From Alteromonas pelagimontana (lineage in GTDB: Bacteria > Pseudomonadota > Gammaproteobacteria > Enterobacterales > Alteromonadaceae): a DNA stretch of 64,000 nt. The notes beneath the pieces are model-generated. The model did no database searches and was not told where the DNA came from. It saw only the letters and a program-made list of their open reading frames with translations. Within the stretch, counting starts at the first letter, position 1; each line of letters starts with the position of its first letter. The position numbers were made by a program, and so were the translations under genes. Shown one piece after another: positions 9,010-17,816 of the stretch. The stretch lies in assembly GCF_002499975.2 (NCBI RefSeq), contig NZ_CP052766.1, positions 2,852,001 to 2,916,000 of the forward strand. The letters are read 5' to 3'.

Positions 9010-9660
9010 ATGATAACGCTGCTAATTGCTGATGATCACCCGTTATATCGTGATGCACTACGAGGGGCGTTATCTTTGTCTCTTCCCGACCTTCAGCTGC
9101 TGGAAGCGGGGGATCTGACAGCAACAGTCGATATACTTGAAAAAGAAGATATTGACCTGTTGCTACTGGATCTTCATATGCCTGGTAGCAATGACTTATT
9201 TGGGCTTTTACATATACGAAAGCTCTATCCTGGTCTTCCGGTTGCGGTGGTATCCGGCACTGAAGATGCGTCTATTATTTCAAAAATTGTAGGGGTTGGC
9301 GCACTTGGTTTTATTCCCAAAACCGCTGGGTCGGATGATATTGCCAGTGCTGTTCAGGTTATTTTAAACGGTGATATATGGTTACCGGCTTCGGTGAGTG
9401 AAAAAATTGAACAGGTTGATGAAGTGTTTTCGGCGCTTGCTGATAAAGTCGCTAGCTTAACACCATCACAGTACAAAGTGCTTTGCTATATGCGAGACGG
9501 ATTGCTGAATAAGCAAATAGGCTATAATCTAGAGATAGCTGAGGCCACAGTTAAAGCGCATGTTACCGCTATTTTTAAAAAACTTAATATCAATAACCGA
9601 ACCCAAGCGGTACTTATTGCTTCCCAACTAGAGCTGGAGCCTCCTGTAAGTCATCATTAA
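9010..9660 (+). CDS. crbR: LuxR/NarL-family response regulator, CrbR-like
   Basis: A 216-residue two-component regulator. The receiver domain (about 1-120) has the acidic pocket ADDHP and phospho-acceptor D54 in LLLLDLHMPG. A LuxR-type helix-turn-helix occupies about 150-205 (LTPSQYKVLCYMRDGLLNKQI and AEATVKAHVTAIFKKL). It sits directly behind acs, and a hybrid kinase with a transporter domain is encoded about 4 kb downstream. This is the gene set of the CrbS/CrbR acetate switch described in Vibrio and Pseudomonas, so acs activation is its likely role; the pairing is inferred from context. Its last 47 bp overlap the 3' end of the convergent gene at 9614. Confidence 0.85.
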   Translation: MITLLIADDHPLYRDALRGALSLSLPDLQLLEAGDLTATVDILEKEDIDLLLLDLHMPGSNDLFGLLHIRKLYPGLPVAVVSGTEDASIISKIVGVGALGFIPKTAGSDDIASAVQVILNGDIWLPASVSEKIEQVDEVFSALADKVASLTPSQYKVLCYMRDGLLNKQIGYNLEIAEATVKAHVTAIFKKLNINNRTQAVLIASQLELEPPVSHH

Positions 9661-10576
9661 TTGGCTCCCTTTTTAAGTAATTTTGCTTTGAAATAAGCGG
9701 AATATAATGTTGATAAGCTTGTTGCGCAGCATCGCTAAGTAAAGGGTTCGGGATTATGTACTGCACTCTGCTTTTTAACTGCTCCTGAGCATGCTGATAA
9801 AATTCCTGGCTATGCAACAAGTGCTGTAATTTTCCGTTTTCTATTAGAAGATTTAGCCCCTTTTCTAGTCGTTCAGCAAGCAATATGTTGTTTTTAGATA
9901 CAAAGAAAAACATGGCACTGGGGTAGACAATAACTAAATGAGGTTCCAGAGTTAACGCTGTATGAAGAGGATTTTCTAACTCATAACCTATTTCCAGTAC
10001 GCCGCGCGGATAATAATCTACAAATTTCTTTTTAAGCATCTTAAATGCAGGCAGATAAGGAGCACCAATGACATTGAATCCGCTGCTTCTCAAAATTGTC
10101 GTATCGGGCCAGCTTTCTTCCTGAACAGCTATTAGCTTCTGAAGCTTATTTAATGGGAGAGGGGAGTTAAATCGAAGATCATTTTTACGAATAATAGCGA
10201 GTCGTTTGCCGAAGAGACCAGCCGCGATGGGCACATACACAGCCTGAGAGTATCGTTCTCTTTCGAAGCTGGTGACACTCCAGGTAACGTCCAAGTACTT
10301 ATCTTGCAGATTACGTAGTTGACGCTCCTGAACGGTGGGTTCTGCATTGGCAACCAGAACAGCCTTGCCATATTGGTCGCTGGTAACATCCATCGTCATT
10401 TGTAGCAACTCAACCACATAGTTGTAGAACGGGCTAGTGCCGGCATGTACGCGAGGGATGTGAAGTGGCTGAACAGAAACCTTGTCGTTTACGGCAATAA
10501 CATCAGCTTGAGCTTTTGGAGCCGCAACAGTCAAAAAACTGAAAAACGCTATGATACAACAGCGATAACACTTCAT
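9614..10576 (-). CDS. Periplasmic solute-binding-like protein (family 3 type)
   Basis: A 320-residue protein with a cleavable signal peptide (CCIIAFFSFLTVAAPKAQA). The remainder has the two-lobe pattern of family 3 solute-binding proteins, including a conserved-looking WSVTSFERERYSQAVYVPI segment and LFGKRLAIIRK. There is no transporter permease or ATPase nearby, so it may be an orphan sensor or a degenerate binding protein rather than part of an ABC importer. It follows the rimB-like gene by 49 bp on the same strand and may be the last gene of that operon. Its 3' end overlaps the response regulator gene tail to tail. Ligand unknown. Confidence 0.6.
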   Translation of the reverse strand: MKCYRCCIIAFFSFLTVAAPKAQADVIAVNDKVSVQPLHIPRVHAGTSPFYNYVVELLQMTMDVTSDQYGKAVLVANAEPTVQERQLRNLQDKYLDVTWSVTSFERERYSQAVYVPIAAGLFGKRLAIIRKNDLRFNSPLPLNKLQKLIAVQEESWPDTTILRSSGFNVIGAPYLPAFKMLKKKFVDYYPRGVLEIGYELENPLHTALTLEPHLVIVYPSAMFFFVSKNNILLAERLEKGLNLLIENGKLQHLLHSQEFYQHAQEQLKSRVQYIIPNPLLSDAAQQAYQHYIPLISKQNYLKREPINDDLQEAPALVGKQ

Positions 10577-10625
10577 GGTTTTCGCATCGCTCCATGTTTC
10601 CTCAATTTCAGGAATGGCAGTACAG

Positions 10626-11078
10626 CTAGGCTTCTACTGCATCTGGCTTTTCAGTAAGAACATAATCATATTCAGGATCGACAATAAAACGGCCGTTCAT
10701 GGCTTCACGACCAAATAACATTAAATACGTCATTTCTGAGCGGTCTGTCAACGTGATCTGAATGATCCATTCTTCGCCTGCCATAACAATGGGGGTGCTG
10801 ATAACGTAACGTTTTTCACGAGTAGCGGTAGAGCTTTTTACTCTTTTTTTCCCCAGAACTTTTGCCTGTCTGCGTACAATTCTATCTACGTTGTGAATGT
10901 CGGGGTGAATATCGAAGCTAACCCACAGTTCGTCATCTTTTTCGAACTCTTCCAGATTGTCGACATGTAAAGATGATGTGGTGGCTCCGGTGTCTACTCT
11001 CACGTTTAAACCGGAAATCGCCAGGTCGGGCAGGTCACATAGCTCCAATGCGCCGATTACTCTTTTGGTTGTTTTCAT
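10626..11078 (-). CDS. rimB: Retropepsin-like aspartyl protease of the RimB / ATP-dependent zinc protease family
   Basis: A 150-residue cytoplasmic protein of the PF05618 family. It has the aspartyl-protease-like signature RVDTGATTSSLH, with Asp at about residue 29, followed by beta strands and the LFGREAMNGRFIVDPEYDY block typical of the family. In Pseudomonas a similar protein, RimB, is encoded with rimK and trims RimK-added glutamate tails from ribosomal protein S6. Here it lies 13 bp downstream of the M14-like gene in a rimK-led operon. The ATP-dependent zinc protease label used in databases is historical, and no ATP site is visible. Function is inferred from the family and the operon. 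Confidence 0.75.
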   Translation of the reverse strand: MKTTKRVIGALELCDLPDLAISGLNVRVDTGATTSSLHVDNLEEFEKDDELWVSFDIHPDIHNVDRIVRRQAKVLGKKRVKSSTATREKRYVISTPIVMAGEEWIIQITLTDRSEMTYLMLFGREAMNGRFIVDPEYDYVLTEKPDAVEA

Positions 11079-11091
11079 CAGTTACTCTCGC

Positions 11092-12126
11092 TTATTCTTC
11101 GACAAGAGGTTGATCGCCCAGCACAAGATTATCCTGCAACAGCTCAACGTGCTCAGCCACCGAGTCGGGTTGTTTAAAATAGGCAATGTGGTAAATGGCT
11201 TCGCCTTCCTGTGCCAATGGAATATTCTGCTTACCTATTATTACCCCTTCAGCCGGACTGGTAATGGCCGCCAGATACGCACCGTACGGATCTGCAACTG
11301 AAGCCAGTTTATCACCTTTGTTAACATGATCACCTAACTGAGCCAGATGAGTCACAAAACCGCTTTCAGGTGCACGTACCCAGCCGCTTTCTCTGGCGAT
11401 AAACCGCTGGATATCATGGCCTTTACTGTGGCTTTTGTTAAGCATGTTTAAATGACGCATCGTATTAATTATGCCACGGACGCCAGCTCTAATGGAAAAC
11501 TCATCGTACCGTAAAGCCTGGCCAGCTTCGTAAAGTAATATTTTAACACCTGACTCGCTAGCCGCTTGTCGTAAGGAACCGTCCCGAATATCTGCGTTAA
11601 GTAAAACCGGCACGCCAAAAGCTTTGGCCATTTCCAGCACTTCCGGATCATCCAGATCGGCGCGGATCTGGGGCAGATTGCTACGATGGATAGCGCCGGT
11701 ATGGAGATCGATGCCAGCATCGCATTTGCTTACCACTTCTTTAAAGAAAAGATTAGCTAAACGTCCAGCCATTGAACCTTTTTTACTGCCAGGGAAACTT
11801 CGGTTTAAATCCCGTCTGTCGGGCAGATAACGGGACTGGTTTAATACGCCGTAAACATTCACCATAGGCACGGCTATCAACGTACCACGAAGTTTAGCAA
11901 TGGCTTTAGACTTTATTAGCCGTCCCACAATTTCAATACCGTTGAGCTCATCGCCGTGCAAGGCTGCTGATACAAACAGCGTAGGGCCCGGGCGCTTTCC
12001 CCGTTTTACATAAATGGGAATACTCATGTTCGTTGCTGTATACAAAGGAGGCATTTCCAGTTCGATTTTTGCCGTTTCTCCCGGCTGTACTACTACCCCA
12101 CCAATCTCCAGTTCGGTAAAACTCAC
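11092..12126 (-). CDS. Succinylglutamate desuccinylase/aspartoacylase-family protein (M14-like)
   Basis: A 344-residue protein of the zinc-dependent AstE/AspA type. The zinc-ligand motif HGDELNGIE (His and Glu) is at about residues 58-66 and a third His is in DLHTGA. The C-terminal roughly 80 residues form a biotinyl/lipoyl-like beta barrel (VRAPESGFVTHLAQLGDHVNKGDKLASV). The start is GTG 12126, overlapping the rimK stop as TAGTG, so translation is coupled. The substrate is unknown. Its place between rimK and the rimB-like protease suggests it acts on gamma-linked or N-acyl glutamate chemistry, which is inference. Confidence 0.8.
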   Translation of the reverse strand: MSFTELEIGGVVVQPGETAKIELEMPPLYTATNMSIPIYVKRGKRPGPTLFVSAALHGDELNGIEIVGRLIKSKAIAKLRGTLIAVPMVNVYGVLNQSRYLPDRRDLNRSFPGSKKGSMAGRLANLFFKEVVSKCDAGIDLHTGAIHRSNLPQIRADLDDPEVLEMAKAFGVPVLLNADIRDGSLRQAASESGVKILLYEAGQALRYDEFSIRAGVRGIINTMRHLNMLNKSHSKGHDIQRFIARESGWVRAPESGFVTHLAQLGDHVNKGDKLASVADPYGAYLAAITSPAEGVIIGKQNIPLAQEGEAIYHIAYFKQPDSVAEHVELLQDNLVLGDQPLVEE

Positions 12127-13031
12127 TATCCCTTCCCTTTGGTTTTTGTACTGTTAGGCTTCGCTGATCTTTCAATAAATTCGATTATCATTCCAGCTAC
12201 ATCTTTGCTGGTGGCTTTTTCAATACCTTCCAGCCCGGGAGATGAGTTAACTTCCATAACAACAGGGCCGTGATTAGAACGCAAAATATCCACACCACAA
12301 CAGTTCAAGCCCATGGTTTTTGCGGCGTCCACTGCGGTTTTACGTTCATCCGGCGATAATCTTACCAGACTGGCAGAGCCACCGCGGTGCAGATTAGACC
12401 GAAATTCGCCTGGCGCGGCCTGGCGTTTCATAGCCGCTACCACTTTGCCGCCCACTACAAAGCACCGGATATCCGCACCACCTGCTTCTTTTATGTATTC
12501 CTGCACCAAAATGCTGGCATTTAGTCCCATAAATGCTTCGATAATGGATTCAGCGGCCTTTTGTGTATCAGCCAGTACCACGCCGATACCTTGCGTCCCT
12601 TCAAGTAACTTGATAACTACCGGCGCACCGCCTACATTCTTTATAAGATCATCAATACGGTCGGGATGATGGGCAAAGCCCGTTCGCGGCATGCCAATAC
12701 CTTTACGCGAGAGCAACTGTAACGAGCGTAATTTATCCCGCGAGCGACTGATGGCGACAGATTCATTGATGCTATAGGTTCCCATCATCTCGAATTGCCT
12801 GACCACCGAAGTACCGTAAAAACTCACTGATGCGCCGATTCGCGGAATAATGGCATCATAATAAGGTAACTTTCTTCCCTTATAACGTACTGACGGCCTG
12901 CTACTGGTAATGTCCATGTAACAATGCATGGTGTCTATCACATCGACATCATGGCCGCGGTTTACACCTGCTTCAATCAGACGTTTTGTAGAATAAAGAT
13001 TTGAATTGCGAGAAAGTATGGCAATACGCAT
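12126..13031 (-). CDS. rimK: Ribosomal protein S6--L-glutamate ligase
   Basis: A 301-residue ATP-grasp ligase, nearly the length of the E. coli enzyme (300). It adds glutamate residues to the C-terminus of ribosomal protein S6. Visible features are the N-terminal [21 protein letters not shown], the ATP-grasp block [36 protein letters not shown], and the metal-binding [14 protein letters not shown] near the end. The last residues are Lys-rich (KTKGKG). It is the first gene of a leftward operon rimK / M14-like / rimB-like (1-bp overlap, then 13 bp), possibly extending to the solute-binding gene. AGGAAA precedes the ATG at rather long spacing. Confidence 0.93.
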   Translation of the reverse strand: MRIAILSRNSNLYSTKRLIEAGVNRGHDVDVIDTMHCYMDITSSRPSVRYKGRKLPYYDAIIPRIGASVSFYGTSVVRQFEMMGTYSINESVAISRSRDKLRSLQLLSRKGIGMPRTGFAHHPDRIDDLIKNVGGAPVVIKLLEGTQGIGVVLADTQKAAESIIEAFMGLNASILVQEYIKEAGGADIRCFVVGGKVVAAMKRQAAPGEFRSNLHRGGSASLVRLSPDERKTAVDAAKTMGLNCCGVDILRSNHGPVVMEVNSSPGLEGIEKATSKDVAGMIIEFIERSAKPNSTKTKGKG

Positions 13032-13229
13032 GGAAATACGGTTTCCTGTCGGGGTTATTTTTATGTCATTCGCAAATTTACGGCTGCACAGTGAATTCGA
13101 TCGCCTGAACAGACTAAAAATTTAAAATATACGTCATCTAACTATAGATGATATTATGGCTATGTTGTTAAAATTTTCTTACGCTATCGGTAGTTAGCTT
13201 GATTTAATGTTTTTGAGGAAATACCTAAC

Positions 13230-13820
13230 ATGTTGTGGTTAGAGGAGATATCACAGTGGATCACGTCCTATCAGAGCAATTTAATCTGGACCGGCGTAAT
13301 GCTGTTATTCTACGTCGCGGTTACCCGTTTTGTCATTCCCCGATTAGAAAGAAATATCGAGAGTAGCAAACTTAAGTCTTCCAGTGCGATTAAAGGGCTG
13401 TATGCTGCGCGCATTCTTGCTGCTACGGTGACGCTGGCATTCATTTTTGCTGCCTGGGGCTTCGATTTCTCTGGTTTGTTGGTACTTTCTACCTCTATTC
13501 TTACCCTTACCGGCGTGGCCTTATTTGCCAGCTGGTCGTTAATCAGCAATATAACCGCTTATTTTATCCTGCTGACGAACGTAGCTTATCGGCGCGGGAA
13601 TTATCTACGTGTTCTCGATGGCGATAATTTTATCGAAGGTTACATCGCCGATATCAATCTTTTTAATACGCGTTTGGTTACGCAGGATCGGGAAACGGTG
13701 TTGTACCCTAACAATCTTATTCTCACCCGCCCTATCATGGTAAATCCGAAGGCGCAGTGGGGGTCGATGGGTAAAGTCACCCCTCCGCCACAAGTGACCA
13801 AAAATGACGAGAAGGCTTAG
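13230..13820 (+). CDS. Small MscS-type mechanosensitive channel-like protein
   Basis: A 196-residue inner-membrane protein with about three membrane helices (near 18-36, 58-80 and 85-112). The pore-helix-like stretch GVALFASWSLISNITAYFILL is followed by a short beta domain with GNYLRVLDGDNFIEGYIADINLFNTRLVTQDRETVLYPNNLI, as in the MscS beta domain. The large C-terminal cage of MscS is absent. A role in relieving turgor is the family expectation, but truncated MscS-like proteins are variable. Only 19 bp separate it from the convergent hybrid kinase gene. Confidence 0.8.
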   Translation: MLWLEEISQWITSYQSNLIWTGVMLLFYVAVTRFVIPRLERNIESSKLKSSSAIKGLYAARILAATVTLAFIFAAWGFDFSGLLVLSTSILTLTGVALFASWSLISNITAYFILLTNVAYRRGNYLRVLDGDNFIEGYIADINLFNTRLVTQDRETVLYPNNLILTRPIMVNPKAQWGSMGKVTPPPQVTKNDEKA

Positions 13821-13839
13821 CGTTAAAAGTTTATAGACG

Positions 13840-16800
13840 CTAGCTGCTATGCGCCTCTTTAATAGAACGGGTCATACTTTGTAATAACGCCCGTAGTCTG
13901 GCGGGTTTAATAGGTTTGGTAAGATAGTTCACGCCTTGCTCTTTGCATTTGGCTACTAACGCATCTTCTTGGGTTGCGGTAATGAGCGAAGCGGGTAACG
14001 CGATATTTAGATGTTGACGAATGGCATCAATTAATTCCAGCCCATTGTGTTGCTGGTTTTCCGGGCCGGCGCTCAATTGATAATCCATCAGCAGAATTTG
14101 GGGTGAAAAAATATCGGCCTGGCGGATAGCGTCATGCCAGCTATTCGCCAGGACCACAGTCACGCCCCACTTTTCTAATAACGTTTGCATGGCATCTAAG
14201 TTTTCCTGCTGATCATCTACACACAGCACTCGCAGGCCCTTAAAGGTAGTGGCAGAGGGGGAGGCAACGCTTGTCGCATGTTTGCACGGTGTGGTTTTCG
14301 ATAGCGCCAGCGAAAAGCAGCTGCCTTTACCGGGAACAGAGTCAACTTTAATTTTGCTTTGCATTTGATTGCTTAGTCTGCGAACAACCCCCAGCCCAAG
14401 GCCGACACCGTGTTCCAGGCTATCATGGGTGCGATAAAAATCTGAGAATATCATGCCTAACTGAGCTTCGGATATTCCGATCCCTGTGTCCCGCACCTCA
14501 ACATATACCGCGGTTCCCTGAGGCCTTACGGTTAACAGCACTTTTCCACTTACAGTATATTTCACCGCATTGGATAGCAGATTCTGCACTATCCGATACA
14601 AAAAGGTTTTATCTGCCAGTGCCCAGCAATCATGCATGCGCTCTTTTAACTGTAATCCCTTTTCATCGGCGCTCATGGTCATTTCTTCAAGTAGCGGCGT
14701 GAGCAGCGTTCGTAAATTGACCGCTTCAATTGTCGGCTTCAATTCGCCCTGATCAAGTCGGGCAATATCCAGCAGTGTCCCAATCAGTGCTTCACTTGAG
14801 GTGACGCTGTGATTGAGCTTATTGATGATATCCTTTACGTTCTCCGGCAGATTAGCTTCCTGAAGCGCTGTGACATAAAGCTTGGCGGCGTTCAAAGGTT
14901 GAAGCACGTCGTGGCTTGCCAATGCTAAAAACCGGGTTTTGCTGGCGTTAGCATCTTCGGCGGCTTTGCGTGCTCGGATCAGCTCCTTTTCTGCTTCTGA
15001 GCGACGTTCAATTTCAAGACGCAGTTCTGCATTAATGGAATGTACTTCCTCAGTGCGCTTTTTAACTCTGGCTTCAAGTGTGGTATTGGATTCCTCCAGT
15101 GCCTGCTGAATTTCGATATGACCGGTTATATCGTTAAAGCTGGTAACAAAGCCGCCGCCGGGAAGAGGATTCCCAACCATTTCTATTACCCGGCCATCAC
15201 TGCGTAAACGCGTAAATCGGTGGGGCGTACCGGTACGTAAATGCTCCAGTCGTTTTTCCACATGATCTTCTACAGCGCCACCGCCAAACTCTCCTTTTTG
15301 CGCGTTGTACCGCATCAGTTTTTCTACCGGCGTGCCCACCGTGAGCAAATCATCAGGGTAATGGTACAGGGTGGCGTAGCGCTTATTCCACGCCACAAGG
15401 TTTAAGTGTTTATCAATAACGCTGATACCTTGATCCATATTCTCTAACGACGTGAGCAGGGCGGTCATGTTAAATTGCATCGCCTGCGTCGTATCATCAA
15501 AAAAGTTAATCACTTCCGTAAAATCGAGCTTTTTGCCGCGCAAAATGCTGTCTATCAATGCTTTTGCACTTGAAGCACCTATCACTCCGCCAAGCGCTCT
15601 TTCGCAAAACGCCAAAAATGCCTGATCGGGATGATCTTTGCGGTCGATATTGCGACGGTTGAGCTGCTGATATTCTTCCACCAGCTGTTCGCAGCGACCG
15701 CTACCCATGAAGGTAGAAAGTAGAGTGATCAAATCGGATATGGTGACATCAGTATGATGCTTTTTCCCCGGTCCGTTTCGGACATCGGCTGGCGAGACGA
15801 ACGCTTCAGCCTGAATCCTGTCTATCAACCGCGCGGGAGCGAACCAGGAAAAGCCAATATATGCGGCAATGTTTGTCACCAGACTCAGCAAGGCACCGAC
15901 GCTTAACATCTCGTTCTGTTCAACATGAGTGGCGCCATTGTTGACTAGCGGAAGCACCAGCCATAACAGCCAGGTTATAAGCCCCACCAGTAGTCCGGCG
16001 TAGACGCCATGAGCATGCGCACGTTTCCAGTAAAGCCCTCCCACCACCGCAGGCAGCAACTGAATAACCAGCGAAAAAGCGATCAGCCCGATGGAATGTA
16101 AGGAGCGACTATTGGTCATTTGCTGGTGGTACAAAAATGACAATAGCAGGATGAAACCGATGACTAAGCGTCGAATTAAGCGAATGCGCTTGCCGTAATC
16201 CCGCTGGCGGGGGCTGTGGTTCCCGATGGCAAACAGGCGGGGTAAAATAACATCATTTGTGAGCATCGTGCTTAACGTCAGTGTCGCAACAATGATCATT
16301 GCTGTGGCAGCGGATAACCCGCCAATGAACACAATTATCTGCAACAGCAACGATTCAGAATATATTGCCATGGACAGCACGTAGGTGTCTGGCTCAACAT
16401 CACCGCCGGCAAAAATATTGTTCCCGGCAATAGCAATGACGGGGATTACCGTGGCAATAACCGCAAGGTAGGCAGGAAAAAGCCAGCGCGCCGTTTTCAG
16501 ATGGCCCAGACTAAGATTATCAATAATGGCGACATGAAACTGGCGAGGCAGACATACCACTGCGGCAGCAGCCATGATGGTTTGGGCAATAAAGCTGAAC
16601 GAACCGAATTGCGACAGCGATTGTTCATTAAAAAACGTGGTAAAAATTGGCGTACTCTCAGCCTTATACCAGGCACTGTAACCCACCACGGCAACCAGCA
16701 CCAATGCCAGCAGTTTAATGCTGGATTCAAACGCAATCGCCAGCATTAAACCCCGGCGATATTCAGTAACGTCGGTTTGCTTGGTGCCGAAAAAGATGGC

Positions 16801-17292
16801 GAATATGGCGATAAAAGCGGTAGCGACAATGACAATAGCATTGCTGTCGGGTTGCTGGGTAAGCAGTTGAAATGTGGCACCAATGGCTTTTAGTTGCAGA
16901 GCGATGTAAGGAATTGTCGCCAGTAGTGCAATTACGGTAACCAGCAGTGCCACCGCCTGACGTTTGCCATAGCGCGAAGCAATGAAGTCAGAAATGGTAT
17001 TGATATGCTGCTTTTTACTTACCAGTGTGAGCTTGTAAATAAACTTATAGCCCAACAGGTAAACCAGTATTGGCCCAAGCATGATGGGCAAATAAATCCA
17101 GGTATCCCGACTGGCTTGCCCTACTGCCCCAAAAAATGTCCAGGCAGTACAGTAAATAGCTAACGCCATGGAATAAACTATGGGATGGGAAGTAAGTCGT
17201 CTGGCCGCGGGGGAATTTTTGTCTCCCCAGCTGGCGATATAAAAAAGCAGCAGCAAATACAGTAACGCTAATAAAACCCATCCGAAAGTCAT
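13840..17292 (-). CDS. crbS: Hybrid sensor histidine kinase with N-terminal sodium:solute symporter domain, CrbS-like
   Basis: A 1150-residue inner-membrane kinase. Residues 1 to about 490 are an SLC5/SSS transporter-like domain of about 13 helices. A linker follows to about 600, then a PAS domain (about 610-730), a coiled coil, a HisKA domain with phospho-accepting H794 (LALASHDVLQPL), and an ATPase domain with N908 (NLLSNAVKYT) and the G boxes DTGIGI and GVGLGLGVV. The C-terminal receiver has D1070 (ILLMDYQLS). This architecture matches CrbS/NahK-like kinases. With the acs-linked LuxR regulator and the divergent symporter genes it forms an acetate-switch locus by analogy with Vibrio and Pseudomonas. 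The cognate ligand is not proven by sequence. Confidence 0.9.
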   Translation of the reverse strand: MTFGWVLLALLYLLLLFYIASWGDKNSPAARRLTSHPIVYSMALAIYCTAWTFFGAVGQASRDTWIYLPIMLGPILVYLLGYKFIYKLTLVSKKQHINTISDFIASRYGKRQAVALLVTVIALLATIPYIALQLKAIGATFQLLTQQPDSNAIVIVATAFIAIFAIFFGTKQTDVTEYRRGLMLAIAFESSIKLLALVLVAVVGYSAWYKAESTPIFTTFFNEQSLSQFGSFSFIAQTIMAAAAVVCLPRQFHVAIIDNLSLGHLKTARWLFPAYLAVIATVIPVIAIAGNNIFAGGDVEPDTYVLSMAIYSESLLLQIIVFIGGLSAATAMIIVATLTLSTMLTNDVILPRLFAIGNHSPRQRDYGKRIRLIRRLVIGFILLLSFLYHQQMTNSRSLHSIGLIAFSLVIQLLPAVVGGLYWKRAHAHGVYAGLLVGLITWLLWLVLPLVNNGATHVEQNEMLSVGALLSLVTNIAAYIGFSWFAPARLIDRIQAEAFVSPADVRNGPGKKHHTDVTISDLITLLSTFMGSGRCEQLVEEYQQLNRRNIDRKDHPDQAFLAFCERALGGVIGASSAKALIDSILRGKKLDFTEVINFFDDTTQAMQFNMTALLTSLENMDQGISVIDKHLNLVAWNKRYATLYHYPDDLLTVGTPVEKLMRYNAQKGEFGGGAVEDHVEKRLEHLRTGTPHRFTRLRSDGRVIEMVGNPLPGGGFVTSFNDITGHIEIQQALEESNTTLEARVKKRTEEVHSINAELRLEIERRSEAEKELIRARKAAEDANASKTRFLALASHDVLQPLNAAKLYVTALQEANLPENVKDIINKLNHSVTSSEALIGTLLDIARLDQGELKPTIEAVNLRTLLTPLLEEMTMSADEKGLQLKERMHDCWALADKTFLYRIVQNLLSNAVKYTVSGKVLLTVRPQGTAVYVEVRDTGIGISEAQLGMIFSDFYRTHDSLEHGVGLGLGVVRRLSNQMQSKIKVDSVPGKGSCFSLALSKTTPCKHATSVASPSATTFKGLRVLCVDDQQENLDAMQTLLEKWGVTVVLANSWHDAIRQADIFSPQILLMDYQLSAGPENQQHNGLELIDAIRQHLNIALPASLITATQEDALVAKCKEQGVNYLTKPIKPARLRALLQSMTRSIKEAHSS

Positions 17293-17545
17293 ATTATATG
17301 CAACAATCCCTTAACAATAATGGTGGCATTATACGCACTAGATATTTATTGCACCTACGACCATCGTCGCATTTCTTGAACGCCATGGCAGGTCTAGAGT
17401 ATAGCCAGTGCTAAAGTGGCTGCGGTTTTTAAATAAATTACAGAAAGCAATCGAAAGCGAAAATCGATGAAGTAAGAGTGAAAACTGTGCCGTTAGGGAA
17501 ATGTAAAAATAAAACATCTGCTTAACCTGATAGAAGGATGGAAAG
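17293..17545. promoter_or_regulatory. Divergent control region between kinase and symporter genes
   Basis: Some 253 bp between the divergent starts of the CrbS-like kinase and the DUF4212/symporter pair. It presumably holds both promoters and any CrbR-type operator. I see no strong palindrome and cannot place the promoters with confidence. Confidence 0.3.
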
Positions 17546-17812
17546 ATGGCTTTTAAAAATGATGACGACAAAATTGCATATTGGAAAGAAAACCTCGCGC
17601 TCCTTTTCAAGCTGTTAGTCGTTTGGTTTGTCGTGTCTTTCGGGGCCGGCATTTTATTTGTAGATGCTCTTGATCAAATCCAGTTTTTTGGCTTCAAGCT
17701 TGGCTTCTGGTTTGCACAACAAGGTTCCATTTATGTCTTTGTTATTCTCATTTTTGTCTATGTGGCAAGAATGAAAACATTAGATAAAAAATATGGCGTA
17801 GACGAGGAGTAA
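17546..17812 (+). CDS. DUF4212 small membrane subunit of a sodium:solute symporter
   Basis: An 88-residue protein with two membrane helices (about 22-44 and 56-76) and a charged cytoplasmic end. DUF4212 proteins are almost always encoded directly before a VC_2705-type SSS symporter and are thought to be an accessory subunit. Here the symporter start follows after 4 bp. GAAGGATGGAAAG supplies a ribosome site before the ATG. The genes are divergent from the kinase. Confidence 0.9.
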   Translation: MAFKNDDDKIAYWKENLALLFKLLVVWFVVSFGAGILFVDALDQIQFFGFKLGFWFAQQGSIYVFVILIFVYVARMKTLDKKYGVDEE

Positions 17813-17816
17813 TTAT

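Noticed and set aside
17338..17652. 104-codon minus-strand frame between the kinase and DUF4212 genes
   Set aside because: It overlaps the DUF4212 start and the divergent control region and has no recognisable domain or ribosome site.
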